The position numbers and the translations under genes were made by a program. A model generated the notes under the pieces. The model was not told the DNA's origin. It saw nothing but the letters and a program-made list of their open reading frames with translations, and ran no database searches. Source: Halichondria panicea (lineage: Eukaryota > Porifera > Demospongiae > Suberitida > Halichondriidae). Taken from it: DNA of 64,000 nt. The DNA is taken from positions 6,193,182 through 6,257,181 of the forward strand of contig NC_087384.1 in assembly GCF_963675165.1 (NCBI RefSeq), in the 5' to 3' direction. This document shows, in pieces, positions 1 through 12,748 of this stretch (the first letter of the stretch is position 1; the number at the start of each line of letters is the position of its first letter).

Positions 1-458
1 CGGTTTGACTTGATTGTCTATTGTAATCTTTCCTTTTTCCTTTACTCTCAACTTGTTTTTAATGGAATTGTGACATTCATTGTACACAATTATTATTACT
101 GCCGACACAATCATTGATAAAACATTTTAATTGGGACAAGATGGGATAAAAAATAATATTGACTGAGTCTCTCTCTATTGTTGTAGTGAGTCTCTGGCTT
201 CTTGAATCACTGAACGAGGGTACTGTAGCGAGCACTGCAGGGGGATATAGAACACGGTGATTATCAAATAAGATACTATAATTTTATATAGTGACTGGCT
301 CCCTGCAAATCCTTAATATTCTTCAAGCTGAGTATAAATAATTGACCTACAACACAAGTTTTACTAATGCATGTAGGCTTCAAGCTGAGCACACATTGAC
401 CTTACAAACACGAGCTTTATCTAGAATTGCAAGTTTTACACGAAATGCAGTCCAACAC
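1..458. other. intergenic, no gene seen
   Basis: This is AT-rich DNA downstream of the MORN3 stop codon. I see no splice-consistent coding frame, RNA gene or clear repeat here. The open frames that overlap it are low-complexity or antisense to MORN3. Confidence 0.5.
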
Positions 459-1650
459 CTACAACAAACACGCACACACCTCAGGGATAGGGTAGACCGG
501 AGGGTCAGGAGCACCCTCCCTCCCAAAGTCCTCCACACAGCCACACTTTGCAATATCATCCACCCAGGTCCCAGTGTACACCTGCCCCTTGTCCAGATAC
601 AAGAACTTCCCATCACCATTCTTCATATCGTCCCTCCACATTCCCTCATAACGATTGCTATTGGACAGTTTTATGAGCCCTCGTCCATTCTTCTGGTCAT
701 TGTACCATTCACCTTCGTATAACGAACCATCAGCATAGTACATTCGTCCCCACCCACTACGTTTGCCTGCATACCATTCTCCCTCGTAATACTCGTCCTC
801 TGAGTAGAAGTTGGTACCATAACCCTGTGAGGAATCAATGACAGTTGAAGTGACTGCATACAAATAATCGACTATGCTACTGTATGCATAGTATATGCAA
901 TGAAACCTGTCACCCCGTATTTAAGTCTCAAAAGTCTCCATAGCATGTGTTTCAACTTGTGTTAGCAGGCCACCTGTCCATGATCTAATGGATACCACTA
1001 TAGACAGGTGTCACTGCACAAGCCCTTACCAATCGATAATCTGTAAGCCATCTTTATTAGCATTCGGCTATCCAAACGTTAGTCTTATTTTGTTATAGGT
1101 GAGAGCTATTAAACCTATCGTGTGGCATTGAGTATGAAACCAGCAAGACAGATGTACTCACATGTCGCATGTCGTTCTTCCAACCCCCTGCATATTTCTT
1201 CATATAGCCGTCTCCCCTCTTCACACTGTACGTTCCAAAGCCGTGTCTCAGGTCCTCCTTCCAGTCACCATCGTAAATGCATCCCCTCTTCTTCCACATC
1301 TGAGTCCCCTTGCCTAGCAGAAAAAAGAAGTAACTTTAATAATAATTTATTGTGATCACTTTATGCACAGGCATATAAATTTATTACACGGAATAAAAAC
1401 AACGTTTGGATAGTCGAATGCTTATAACGAAGTGGCTTACAGATTATCGGCTGGTAGATTGGTAGCAGATGGTAGAATCTATTAAAAGAGTGGAGATTTT
1501 CTTACCTTCTTTCTTATTGTTCCTCCATTCTCCAGTATACACATCACCTGACACGGAATATACGGGCGCTCTGATGCCTTCCTTCTGAGCTTTGATATCC
1601 CACTCTCGCCACAGAGGCTCTCGTTTCTTGGGTTGCTTTAGAATAGGCAT
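459..1650 (-). CDS. MORN3: MORN repeat-containing protein 3
   Basis: Three exons (1506-1650, 1162-1313, 459-824) join in phase to give 220 residues. The start MPILKQPKKREPLW and the end (DFGREGAPDP...YPIPEV) closely resemble vertebrate MORN3 (about 240 residues). About seven MORN units (YxGxWxxxxxxGxG pattern) run from residue 35 to 190, for example YEGEWYAGKRSGWGRMYY. MORN repeats form an elongated beta-hairpin rod. Vertebrate MORN3 is a testis and cilium-associated scaffold protein. The C-terminus stops soon after the IPEV motif, about 20 residues earlier than in mammals. The gene is head-to-head with a WD-repeat gene only 233 bp away, so the two may share a promoter. Splice sites were read directly. 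The product name rests on remembered family sequence. Confidence 0.9.
896..1018. repeat. short inverted-repeat element, GTGAAACC family
   Basis: The ends AATGAAACCTGTC and GACAGGTGTCACT are imperfect inverted repeats around a core with the phrases CTCCATAGCATGTGTTT and GTTAGCAGGCCAC. The same phrases recur near 5841, 10538, 37533, 43357, 44914 and 49535. This copy lies in MORN3 intron 2. Confidence 0.55.
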
Positions 1651-1883
1651 CTTTGTGTGGAGTGAGTCCTTGTTGTTATAGCAACGTTAGGTAATGGTCG
1701 TCAATGTAGTCTGGTATATTTAAAGTTGTCATGGTGAGTTGTTGGTGCACTCCATTTAGAACACAAATCCAGCATGGACAACCCAAATCGAAGCCATCAA
1801 GCCTAAAGTTAAAGTTTCTGCCTGTTGCAAGCAAAGAAGAGGCTAAAAATTATGTAATCTTATAGATCTGGTCATCATCAAGC
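1651..1883. promoter_or_regulatory. divergent promoter region, MORN3 / WD-repeat gene
   Basis: This 233-bp gap separates two start codons pointing away from each other. I see no TATA box or named motif that I would defend. The claim of promoter activity rests only on the head-to-head arrangement. Confidence 0.4.
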
Positions 1884-4800
1884 ATGCAAGAATCAGTATT
1901 TGTCAATAGAGGATTTCAGGTGAGCTCCTCCCATGAGTTTTATAGTCGGACAAGACTATCATGTCAACAACTCTACTGCGTTATAATCAAGAATTCTTTC
2001 TGTAGCTGCTGAAATCATTCTACTTCAATCATCAAGTCAAATGCATATCTCAGCAATCATGTAAGTCATGTCAGAATAATATTATGCACACAATTTTAAT
2101 ACACTCTCTATGCAGCTGATTCAGTTGCAGTATTTTATCACCATGGCTCTGAGAATGTGGTCAGGGTGTACCCCTTCAAGCAGAAGGAGCATCTGTTACA
2201 GTACAAGTACTCTGTGGAAGGCGGCTTCATAGGACTCATCTACAGCAAGAAACATCAAGTGAGCTTTTCCTGCGGGAACGCTCCTATAGAGCTGCATGTG
2301 ATAATTTGGTGTAAATGAGTGTGCAAAGTTACACTTGTTGAGGTGCTCACCACTGCCAAGCTTTCAGGTAGATGATTGTAATAATTATTACAAACCAGAC
2401 AGCTTGGGGTTTTCCATTACAATTAAAAGATTGTAGCATTGCAAGGCTTGAGCTCGTATCATTTACAAGGGAGGTTGTTAAACTACGAGCTTCCTCAGCT
2501 AGGGATTTCCCAATACAAGATATTGTAAAACTACAAGACTTGCACGCTACAGCCTTGTATCATTACAAGAGACTGTATTTTCAGGCTGTAAAAGTTATAA
2601 TTACAATTATTGGAGTCCTCAGCTATTGCTAGGAATTATTGCAGTGACCGCCCACCGTCATAGTTATTGAGGATTTGATCTCTAGCTCTATGTTGCTCCA
2701 TGTTTTGTGGATTATAGATTATTACAATAATCAACTGATGTGAACATCCTCCAGTTATTTGTGGCCTCTTGTTCGGACCTCGCCTTGCGGATTTTCAATG
2801 AACGCTTTGAGCTGTTGGACACTGTTCGCGTCACCACCACAGTTCTGAGCCTTGCCTTCAACGAGGTCACCTCTGAGCTGTACACCGGAGGAGTGGGTGA
2901 GTGGGTGGGTGGCTTTGTTGCTTTCATCACCTCGTAAACACGTAGTCTTACATGTACGTGTATAACGTGTACATGTATATAAGGATGCTTTGCTGCACAC
3001 TTTCACTATGGCTTATTAATGTGTAATTAAGTGTGTAAACACTGCATGGTCAGCATGAATGAGGTACAGTGTATATACATACAGTATGTACATTCTTGCA
3101 TAACATTTTTTCCTTCAGGATGTGTCAATAATTGGAAACTGAGGCATCAGGTAATTTGATAATCTGTAACATGATAAATACATAGTAAACTAGCTGCACA
3201 ACCCCCCTAGATTATCAATAATCATTACCCCCCTAGCTACACAACCCCCTGGTGGCTGGCCCCCCTCTCCAATGCCTCATAGAAAAGGACCAATGGGTCA
3301 CATGTCTCGAGTGCAATGGAGGAGTGTCTAAGAAGATGATGGTGGTGTGTCAGAACTGTGTAATTATTGTGAACACGAGGACTCGCAAAGAAGTCTATCG
3401 GTTTTCAAGTACCCACCGCTGCTCTCTCACTTGGTAAGTGTACACATACACATACTTTCACTCTACTTGTATTACCGGTCTTAATTTTCTGCAAACTTTC
3501 TTCTCTGCAAACTTTCTTCTACAGCTTTATAACGTCCCATTTTCTTCGTGCAGTGCAATCCTAGTCGACCGTATGGACTATCTGATCATTGGAGCAAAGG
3601 ACGGTTCCATTAAGGTACATTTAAATGCATGCATGGTGATATCAGTTAGGGTATAAGTACCTGGTAACCATAATGTTGGTGCAGCAGGTAGCTTGTAGTA
3701 GAACATGTTACTTTACCAGGTAGTTACAATAACAACATTTGAAAATGACCCCCTACTCAACCAGCGTGTATATACATACTATACAATGGTACATAAAAAA
3801 ATAAGGCGTTACACCATTTCTTAAGAAGCAAGAATTAGTGACCTCATTACTAAGAGTGGGCTTCCTGGACTTAGTGTACAGTGTACAGTCTGGGCTAAGC
3901 TTAGCAACCACATGCACTACCTAAACTATATGTGTATGCATTGCAAAACCCCTCACCCATATAATGTAGGCAAAGGTTTATTATGATTTTGACAAGCAGC
4001 AAAATATTCTTTATGTAAGTAGTTAAGTACTGAGTTCATATCTGATTATGTAACGACACATGTATAAATGCTTGTAGACAATAGTTCGTACTTCACTAGT
4101 TTAATCGTTCTTCACTTGGTGCAGACCACACAGTTTAGCTCTTTGTTTGGATCGTAGGGAGGACAGGGCATACCGTTGCAGGATGCTTCTACATGGTGAA
4201 ACAACACTCCATCTTGATTGCCATAACTACCAGGAATAGCCTCAGGATATTTGTCTACACACTCAAACATCGTGCGACCCCGAACATTACTTCCTCCGCC
4301 ACGTGCCTCTGTCATTAGGTAGCCATAGTATTCTCTGATCCATCCACGAGGGCAGTAGGCTTTGGCTGGAATCATCATGATATCCACTCGGCTGGAACGG
4401 CACACAGCACACGGGACATTCAAATCATGACCACCTCTAATAGGATATTGATACTCTGCACCATATACATAGGCATGACCTCTAATCCCGTTTTGGTATG
4501 GTAGCACATAATCGGGTGTCATCGGCATGCAGAGATAGTTAGCACCTCCTCCTATTTGATTGTAGTAAGTGCCCCCAACTCTTCCAGTGTAGACTAGCTC
4601 TGTTCCACCAGGGCAGGTGGTACGTCCCCACCGGGTATAGACCACAGCATCACCTGTGTTAATTAAGTAAATCGTAGAATTGTTAAAGCACATGAATGGC
4701 TGTACATAAACTTTCTTGATTTAAGTACCAAGTGTAAGGAAGGAGAGACACACAATAAGTAGTTGATAGTTGCTCATTTCTCACTTTTAGTCAGACCTCA

Positions 4801-7800
4801 GTTTGCTGTAGAGTGAATTGACATGTTTTTATAGTTGAGCTTCATATAATAATAATTTTATTCATTCCTTGTTGGGAACACCACACTGTCTCGCATGTTA
4901 CATCTAAATGCCATCAGTGTTGTGTATAACTTGTATATTTGAAGCTTGCCAAAGCTCTTCTTGATTCTCTAAAATAAACGAATCAACTGCACATTTGTTT
5001 TGTTCAAAGTTCTGTCTAACTTAGATTCCCATAACTCACCTTTAGTTGATTCTGTTCTAATTAAACATCATGTATTACAATTTGCATAATGTAATGTGTA
5101 ATGCACCCACGGACATAATAATAGTATATGCAGGCCGGTACAATGTTGTTTAAATACTTGCTCTGAATCACTATAATTATACTCTATACCTGTCAGTGTG
5201 TTACAGGACGTGGTACAATGTACATTTTACGGCTTTTGAATTTTGATTTCAGTATTCTCACAAAGAGCAGTATGTGTATTGGTTATACATGCGTATAGTG
5301 AAGTCTAATTAATGCACCCACGGGCAGGTATGGAACTGCAACCTTCACTATGAAGTGCACACCTTCACTGGACACAGGAAAGCTGTCACAGGTATACAGT
5401 GTGCACATACAATGCAAGCCTTATTTACGTATACTAACTACATGTACTACAAAATAATGTATAATTATTAGTCTCATGCACACTTACTATAATCATTATT
5501 ATAGACAACTTTTTAGATCACTTGACTTATTGACTGCTCATTGTAAAGTTGCTCCTGATTCTCACTAGCTACTGTATAATTATAGGTCTTACACTCATTA
5601 CACCTATAGAATGGGTATGTTACTCTACATAATGATTTCCATCCTCCTCAGGTCTAAAGGCTCATCCTAATGCTTTGTGTATTGTCTCATGCTCTCTGGA
5701 CGGTACCATTCGCACGTGGCATCTGGAGAACATGACTGAGGTAACTAGGTGATGGTGTTGTACTGTAGACAGCTGTAGTACATACGCAAAGCATGGCATA
5801 ATGAGTCATTGCAATAATTATTATATTATACTGTCATACACAGTGAAGCCTGTCTATTGTGGTCACCCTGTAAGCAGGCCACCCTCTATAATACAGCCAG
5901 GTTAATGGGCCCCAAAGTTTCTCCATAGCATGTGTTTGGACCTGTGTTAGCAGGCCAACCTCTATAATACAGCCATTGCAGGTTATATAATAAAGCCCCG
6001 AAGTCTCCATAGCATGTGTTTCAACTAGGACACCTCTATAATACAGCATGTGATGTGTGTCTTGTTACATACACATGCAGTGCTACCGTGTCAAGTGTGG
6101 GGAGGTGGTACTGGGCATGTGCAGCGACTACCCCTCAGGCAACAAGGTGTCCACCTACTCACACCACGAAGTTAAGACGTGGGAAGTGAAGGAGGTATGG
6201 AGTTACATCTAATTACAATAAAATTATGTGGAAAAAATATTTTTGTTAGCTCTAGTTGCATAGAATTTGTTCCAGTTCAAATCCTAATTGCTTTGAATTT
6301 AATTCTTGATTTCCAATTTGCATAATAATTACGTATTATGCATCTGTATTTATTTGTGTAGATTGAGTGCTTGTAATAATTAGGTAACCTTATATTTAGG
6401 GCTAACCACAGAAGGTACGACACAAGTACCTCGATTTGTTGCACGTGACCATGCAAATATCTCAATTTAGCCTAATCGAGGCACTCATGTCGTACCTTTG
6501 ACTAACCTTGATATCCTCGACTGACTGCATTCTGTCTTAATTTCCCTGCAGCTGGAGACCCACTTCACCAGTGTCAACTCACACATGATGAACATGTTTC
6601 GAGTGTCCTGCCCTGACGAGTCGGAACCCCCCACCAAGCTCCGCTTCGACATGTCGAGACCCCCCGCCAACCTACGCTTTGATGTGTCGGCACCCCCCAC
6701 CAAAACATGTTTTGACGAGTCGGGACCTCCCACCAAGCTCCGCTTTGACGTGCCAGGACCCCCCGCCAAGCTCCGCTTTGACGTGTCGGGACTCCCCACC
6801 CGCAAGACATGCACTACCGAGCTGGCACCCCCCGCCAGGATTGTGGCACTGGCTGAGGTGAGTGTGTGTCGACAAAAATGGTTACTCTTTGTTGGTGTAA
6901 AATTATTGTACTTACAGTTAGGGATGCATGATGCTACTGCACAGTAAAATTATACGTACTATTATTATAATTATACTAGCTGAGTACTGCATAATTATTA
7001 TGGACTACAATTAATTTTGTACCTACCTATATATACCTGCACATTTGTTGTTACAGGATGATGGCCTGAGGCTGTTGTCTCCCGTCAGTGGACAGATTCT
7101 CACAATCCTCTTCCCCATGTTCTCGGCACAGGTACTCGATCACATTTGTGTTTATGTATCACCCGACCATGAAACTCTGCATACATATTATTATTGTTTT
7201 TATAGTCACACGGATGATTAGTGAAAAGCTCAATTTGTCTGGTACCCTCATCAAGTGTAGGAGTTTTAATTTTACTTTCTCTCTTATGTAGATACTTTCT
7301 ATAACCCTCCCCCCCTCGTGTATAAGGTACGTACTCTCTCTCCCCCACCCTACAGATTGTGGAGGATGTGGTGTACTTGTTAGGGGAGGAGCAAATGTTC
7401 GTACTGCTGAGAATGGGTGTGGTCTTAGTGGTGAGCACGGCCACCAATCCTTGCTCCACCCTCCAACTCTGGACACCCACCTCTAACAATAGCATACGCT
7501 GTATCACCACGGTGAGGGTTCAACAACAATAAGTTACGTACATATATGTATGTGTGTGTATTTCTTCAGGTGACTGTTGTTCTTAAAGATGGCTCCAAAG
7601 TTTCACTGATCTTCGGCGGCCAACAAAGCGGCGATATTATCTTGATACACAATCGTCACTCCCGACTGTCCATGCCCAACCCCTGTCCGTCACATTTTGG
7701 CTCTGTGATCAAACTAATCGGCTCATGTGATCCCATCGATGTCACCAAGGGCAACCACTATGCATTAGTGTCGTACGGTGAAGACAAAATATTCAATATC

Positions 7801-10800
7801 TGGTCAATCGAAGTGGACAAAACTGCTCATATCTACTTAAAAGTGAACCAGTGTGTCCACTTAGAGCGTATACCAGGGTTTACCTGCCTACTCGGCTCCA
7901 GCCTGTGCATGGCAATGGACAATAAACTAGTTATGGTACCGTTATCGGAACTGGATGACGTGCGATCGCTTGTTCCCCAACTTCTCTTACTCTCCGACTT
8001 GCCACTGCTCACTCACGAGAAATACGATGACCACACGGCTACCATAATCTCGCTGTCTTGTTCCGTAGAATTGAGACTGTTTGCGACTAGTAGCAGAGAT
8101 GGTATGGTGAAGATTTGGAACTCGACGGGCCAACTTGTATCGGAATTGGAATTTGGCGATTCGTTGGCAGCTGTTTGTTTCTCGAATCCTCGTGGTGATT
8201 TGCTGGTCGGATTTCAGAAGCACATTTGTGTCATCAAGGCCGAGGATTACCTCACTAGTAATTACGTGAGCGGTGTACTCTGTAACGAGGTGGAGGAGAC
8301 ACCAATCGCATTTGACTCCGAGTTGAAGTTTTGGTGAGCACATGCACAATCAGCTTCTTATTGAATTAATGTTTTAGGGATGAAAATTGGCCATTGATTT
8401 TGTACGTAGGTGCTTATTGACCTCTAGTACATTTTGTAAATAAACTATTATTATAATTATACTAGTCTACTAAATACAAAATAATATACATGCATGTACA
8501 TGTATAGTGTGACGTACATTGTATTGACATACGACTGTTTTCTTGGCTTAATACAGAATTCTTGGTGCTTTATAGCCAATCCTAGCTAAGCAACTTAAAA
8601 TTAATGGTCGTACTTAAGTGTGTTTAGGAGCGTTGTGGTAGAGTCCCTGTGAGTATGAGGCATGTAGCAATATACCAATAGGAGTGTGTGAGCCACTGGG
8701 GCATGGTTTGAGCATGACAGGGCCAGCTGTACAGCTACATGCATACACAAGCACCTCAGGCACAAAGAGACACCATAATGATTACTATAGTCTTTGATAC
8801 TCCTTGCACCCACTCCAGGTACGATATTGAGCGTGTGCCCACCTTACCTGCCGAACAAGAGCTGAGGGACATTAAGGAATTTTCTGCTAAACCACCGATA
8901 GCCCGCAACAACAAAAGACGAGACGCCTCGTGTCTCCAGAGTATCTTGGACGTGAGCGAGGAATCTCTCGAGTCAGAGGTATGCATCAGTGAACACCAGC
9001 TGCAGATGCTAGTGGACGTGGGTCTGGCCCAGAGTGTCAGTCATCAGTACTCAATGGTGCTACAGAGAGAGCTAAGACAGTCAGAGGTGAGAGGACTACA
9101 AGCTAGGAAGTTCTTGTATGTAAATGTATGTGAGAGAACAAAATCCCAAGCATAAAATATTGTAGGAATGGTAGGTGGCTATAGCAACCGTGTGGAGTTT
9201 GTTCTGTCAGCTGACCACCAGTGCATGGGGAGAGAGGGGGAGGGCCTATACATGTAGATGGTCCAAATTCAACGATTTTATAGAAGGAGCCTGTTCAGAT
9301 GGTATGCTCAAATCTCAAATGGACTGGGCCATAATTTATATAGCCCACAATTTTTGTCGAAAACAGGCCAAAAATAGATCTTTGATTTTAACACATAATG
9401 TGAAAGCTTCAGAAAATCATAAATTAAAAGACCAACGGAACTAACCTTATGGCCATTCAAAGATGTCGTATTTAATGGTAGGCACTGTAAAGTACGTAAA
9501 TCTTCACACTTGAAGTATCAAACAAATATCTTTTTCTAAAAGCCACCACAAAAAGGCACTATTTTATGTCATGTGTCTTCTTGCTGTAGATATCTGTGGG
9601 TCATCAGACCTCCAGCTCCTCCCACCAATCCGAGGCCCTGTCCGCTCAGTCCCTGACCACGCCTACTCTCTTGTGTGGTTCAGAGCTTCCCTCCCCGTCC
9701 TCCCACTCATTCACAGGTCAAGATCCCGCCCCCTTGGTCCAGGTCACGCCTCTTGAGTCACCCTCGATCAAACGACCTATTGCTCCTGACGGTAAGTCAC
9801 ACTAAATAATTATGTACAGCATACATGTAATTATAATTATTTTTTACTGCAGGTTTTATCCCTAACTCTGTGATTCGGGCCATACTTCGCTGTGAACCCC
9901 CTGTGGTGAAACGCCCCTCTACATACAACCCCCCCGTATTCAAACGACGTATTTGCCTCGAGGATTTCATCCCCACACATGCCGGCTACCGCAGAGCGTT
10001 GTTATCAGCACGATACAGCTGGGAGAGTATCGAATGTGTACCCAGTTTTGATACAGAGACGGGTTCTCGAAGAGACACGCGATCCGTTCCTTTGAATATG
10101 TTGCGTAGTAGATTGAAAAAACAAAGAAGGCCTGAGTGGTCATCCAACGGAAGTGGAGCAACTCGCTCTAAATCTAGTAAGAGGAAAAATCGCCATGCCA
10201 AAAGGAATGGACATGAAGTCGATAGCAACGATTCATTTAGCAATAAGTCTTGGAAAGCAAAAAAAAGAAAAACGAAGTCTGCTATGGCCAGATTTTCAGT
10301 GTCCCGCGAGAGTATTCAATCCAAGAGGAAAAGCAAAGATGCCCCTGAGGCCTTGGATGATAACGAGGCTGAGGTTGACGAGATGGAATTATTGATACAA
10401 AAGATTTGTGGTATGTCGTGGTTCCCCAAGAGTGCCCTGAGGAGGATGAAAAAAGCTAGGAGAACAACTCATTTTGGTGTCGATGGCAACAGTCTCATCG
10501 TGGATCAACTGTTCTCTGAGCTTGGTGAGTATGGCGCAGTGAATCCTGTCTATTGTGGTCACCTTATTAAGTACGTATGACTCGATCCCTCTATAATTAT
10601 TACAGCCAGGTTTTATGGGCCCAAATTAAGGTCTTCATAGCATGTATAGCATGTTTTTGAACCTATGTTAGCAGGCCACTTCTTTATTAGGTTTTACTGT
10701 ATTAATAGCATATACATACGTATAGTACGTGCATAATAAAAATGATAATAATAATATTATATTAAATTATTATGGATACATAATAATTATAATAATTATA

Positions 10801-12676
10801 TTGTACGTGTCATTGTAATTTGATTTTTTCACTCTCTTTATATTATTTTATCCATGCATGCAGTGTCTTTGTTAAAGACATGTACGTCATTGACGTTTGT
10901 GGAGGTCTGTCAGGCCCTGCTAGACCTTAACCAGTAAGTTTCTTTTAAATGCTCTAGACGTGACCATAATTATAATAATTATAGGCAAATAATAATTATG
11001 CATTCTAGCTTGGTATGCCATATATTAAATAATGTCACTGTATAGTGCTGGAGCATTGAGTGCCGAGCAACAGCGGACCTTTGCCTTCTGTCTAGTGGAC
11101 CGGAACAACAACAACACAGGGCCGCTCACCATCGATACGAGGCGGACCACCGCTACCCCGTTGTACCCCAATATCAGGCCGAATAACGATGATGTGGAGG
11201 AAACCGACAGTAAGGAATGGACCAACGGTAACAAATGGACCAACAGTACAAAGCCGTACGTCAACAATACACGGCAAATCAACAATATTGGGCGAATCAA
11301 CGATATTGGGCGGCTCAGCGATATTGGGCGGCTCAGCGATATTGGGCGGCTCAACATGAATAGTACACAGAGGCGGGCTAGTAGTACATGGCCGCACATC
11401 AATAGTACAGGATCGCACATCAACAGTGTGGAGTGGCGGACAAGCACTAGACAAAGCAACAGTACAGAGTGGCAGACCATCAGTAGTACAGGCACCAGCA
11501 GTACAAGACGCAGCAGCAGCACTGGGCAAAGCAACAGTACAGAGTGGCGAACCAACAGCCCGAATTGGCGGACTAACAGTACAGGGCACACCATGAACAG
11601 TGCGAATGGACGAACTAACAGTGTGGAGTGGTGGACCAACAGTACAGGGCACATCAACAGTATGGAGTGGCGAAACAACAGTTCGAAGAGGCGAATCAAC
11701 AGTACTGAGCAGACCAATAGAAGCAGTAAAATGGAGAATACCAGCAGTACAATGAGGGGGACTAGCAGTACAATGAGGGGGACTAGCAGTACAATGGCGA
11801 GGACCAACGGTACAATGGCAGGGACCAACAGTAGAATGAGGGAGACAAACAGTACAATGGCGGGGACCAACAGCACAATGAGGGGGACCAACAGTACAAT
11901 AGGAAAGACCAACAGTACAATGGCAGAGACCAACAGTACAATGAGGGAGACAAACAGTACAATGGCAGGGACCAACAGTACAATGGCAGGGACCAACAGT
12001 ACAATGGGAAAGACCAACAGTACAATGGCAGGGACCAACAGTACAATGGGAAAGACTAACAGTACAATGGCAGGGACGAACAGTACAATGGGAAAGACCA
12101 ACAGTACAATGGGAAAGACCAACAGTATAATGGCAGAGACCAACAGTACAATAGGAAAAACCAACAGTGCAATGGGAAAGACCAACAGTACACTCACGGG
12201 GACAAGCAGTACACTCACGGGGACCAGCAGTACAATGGCGGGGCAGAGGGTCTCATTCCAGACACTCAAGACACTCCAGGAACTCGGTAATGTCACAGAA
12301 CCAGCTCTAAAATCACAGACAGAAATCCCAAGTGTGCAGAGATAAAAGATATACATGTATACCGTATAGCGGGTAATTTTCGTGTGGTAAAATATTCGTT
12401 ATTAATTTTTGTGGGCAAGCTGATCTCCACGAAATTTTAACGTAGGCGTGGCTTACCAGAACGTAGGAATGCAGTGCAGCCACGATACTAAACAAAAATT
12501 TTACTCACGAAAACCACCGTTTCTCGAGTTGAACGAATTTTTTACCCCACGAAACTTACCCCCGCTATACGGTAATTATACTTGCCTTTCTCAATTTTTA
12601 GTGGCTTTTTTGTTAATGGCTGCGTGGATACTCTGACTGCATGCATGGTGGAGCAGGCTAATAAGGATGTTACTCA

Positions 12677-12748
<72 letters not shown>

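Noticed and set aside
4112-4693. Start at the first in-frame ATG (4693) for the collagen-C4-like protein
   Set aside because: That start lies in a 75-bp intron. Splicing to the exon at 4729-4777 gives a signal peptide and keeps phase.
11025-12356. 443-codon minus-strand open frame, hydrophobic repeats (LLVFPIV type)
   Set aside because: It is the antisense of the in-frame TNSTM repeat exon. A 21-bp repeat without stops is open on both strands. No start context, splice support or non-repeat sequence.
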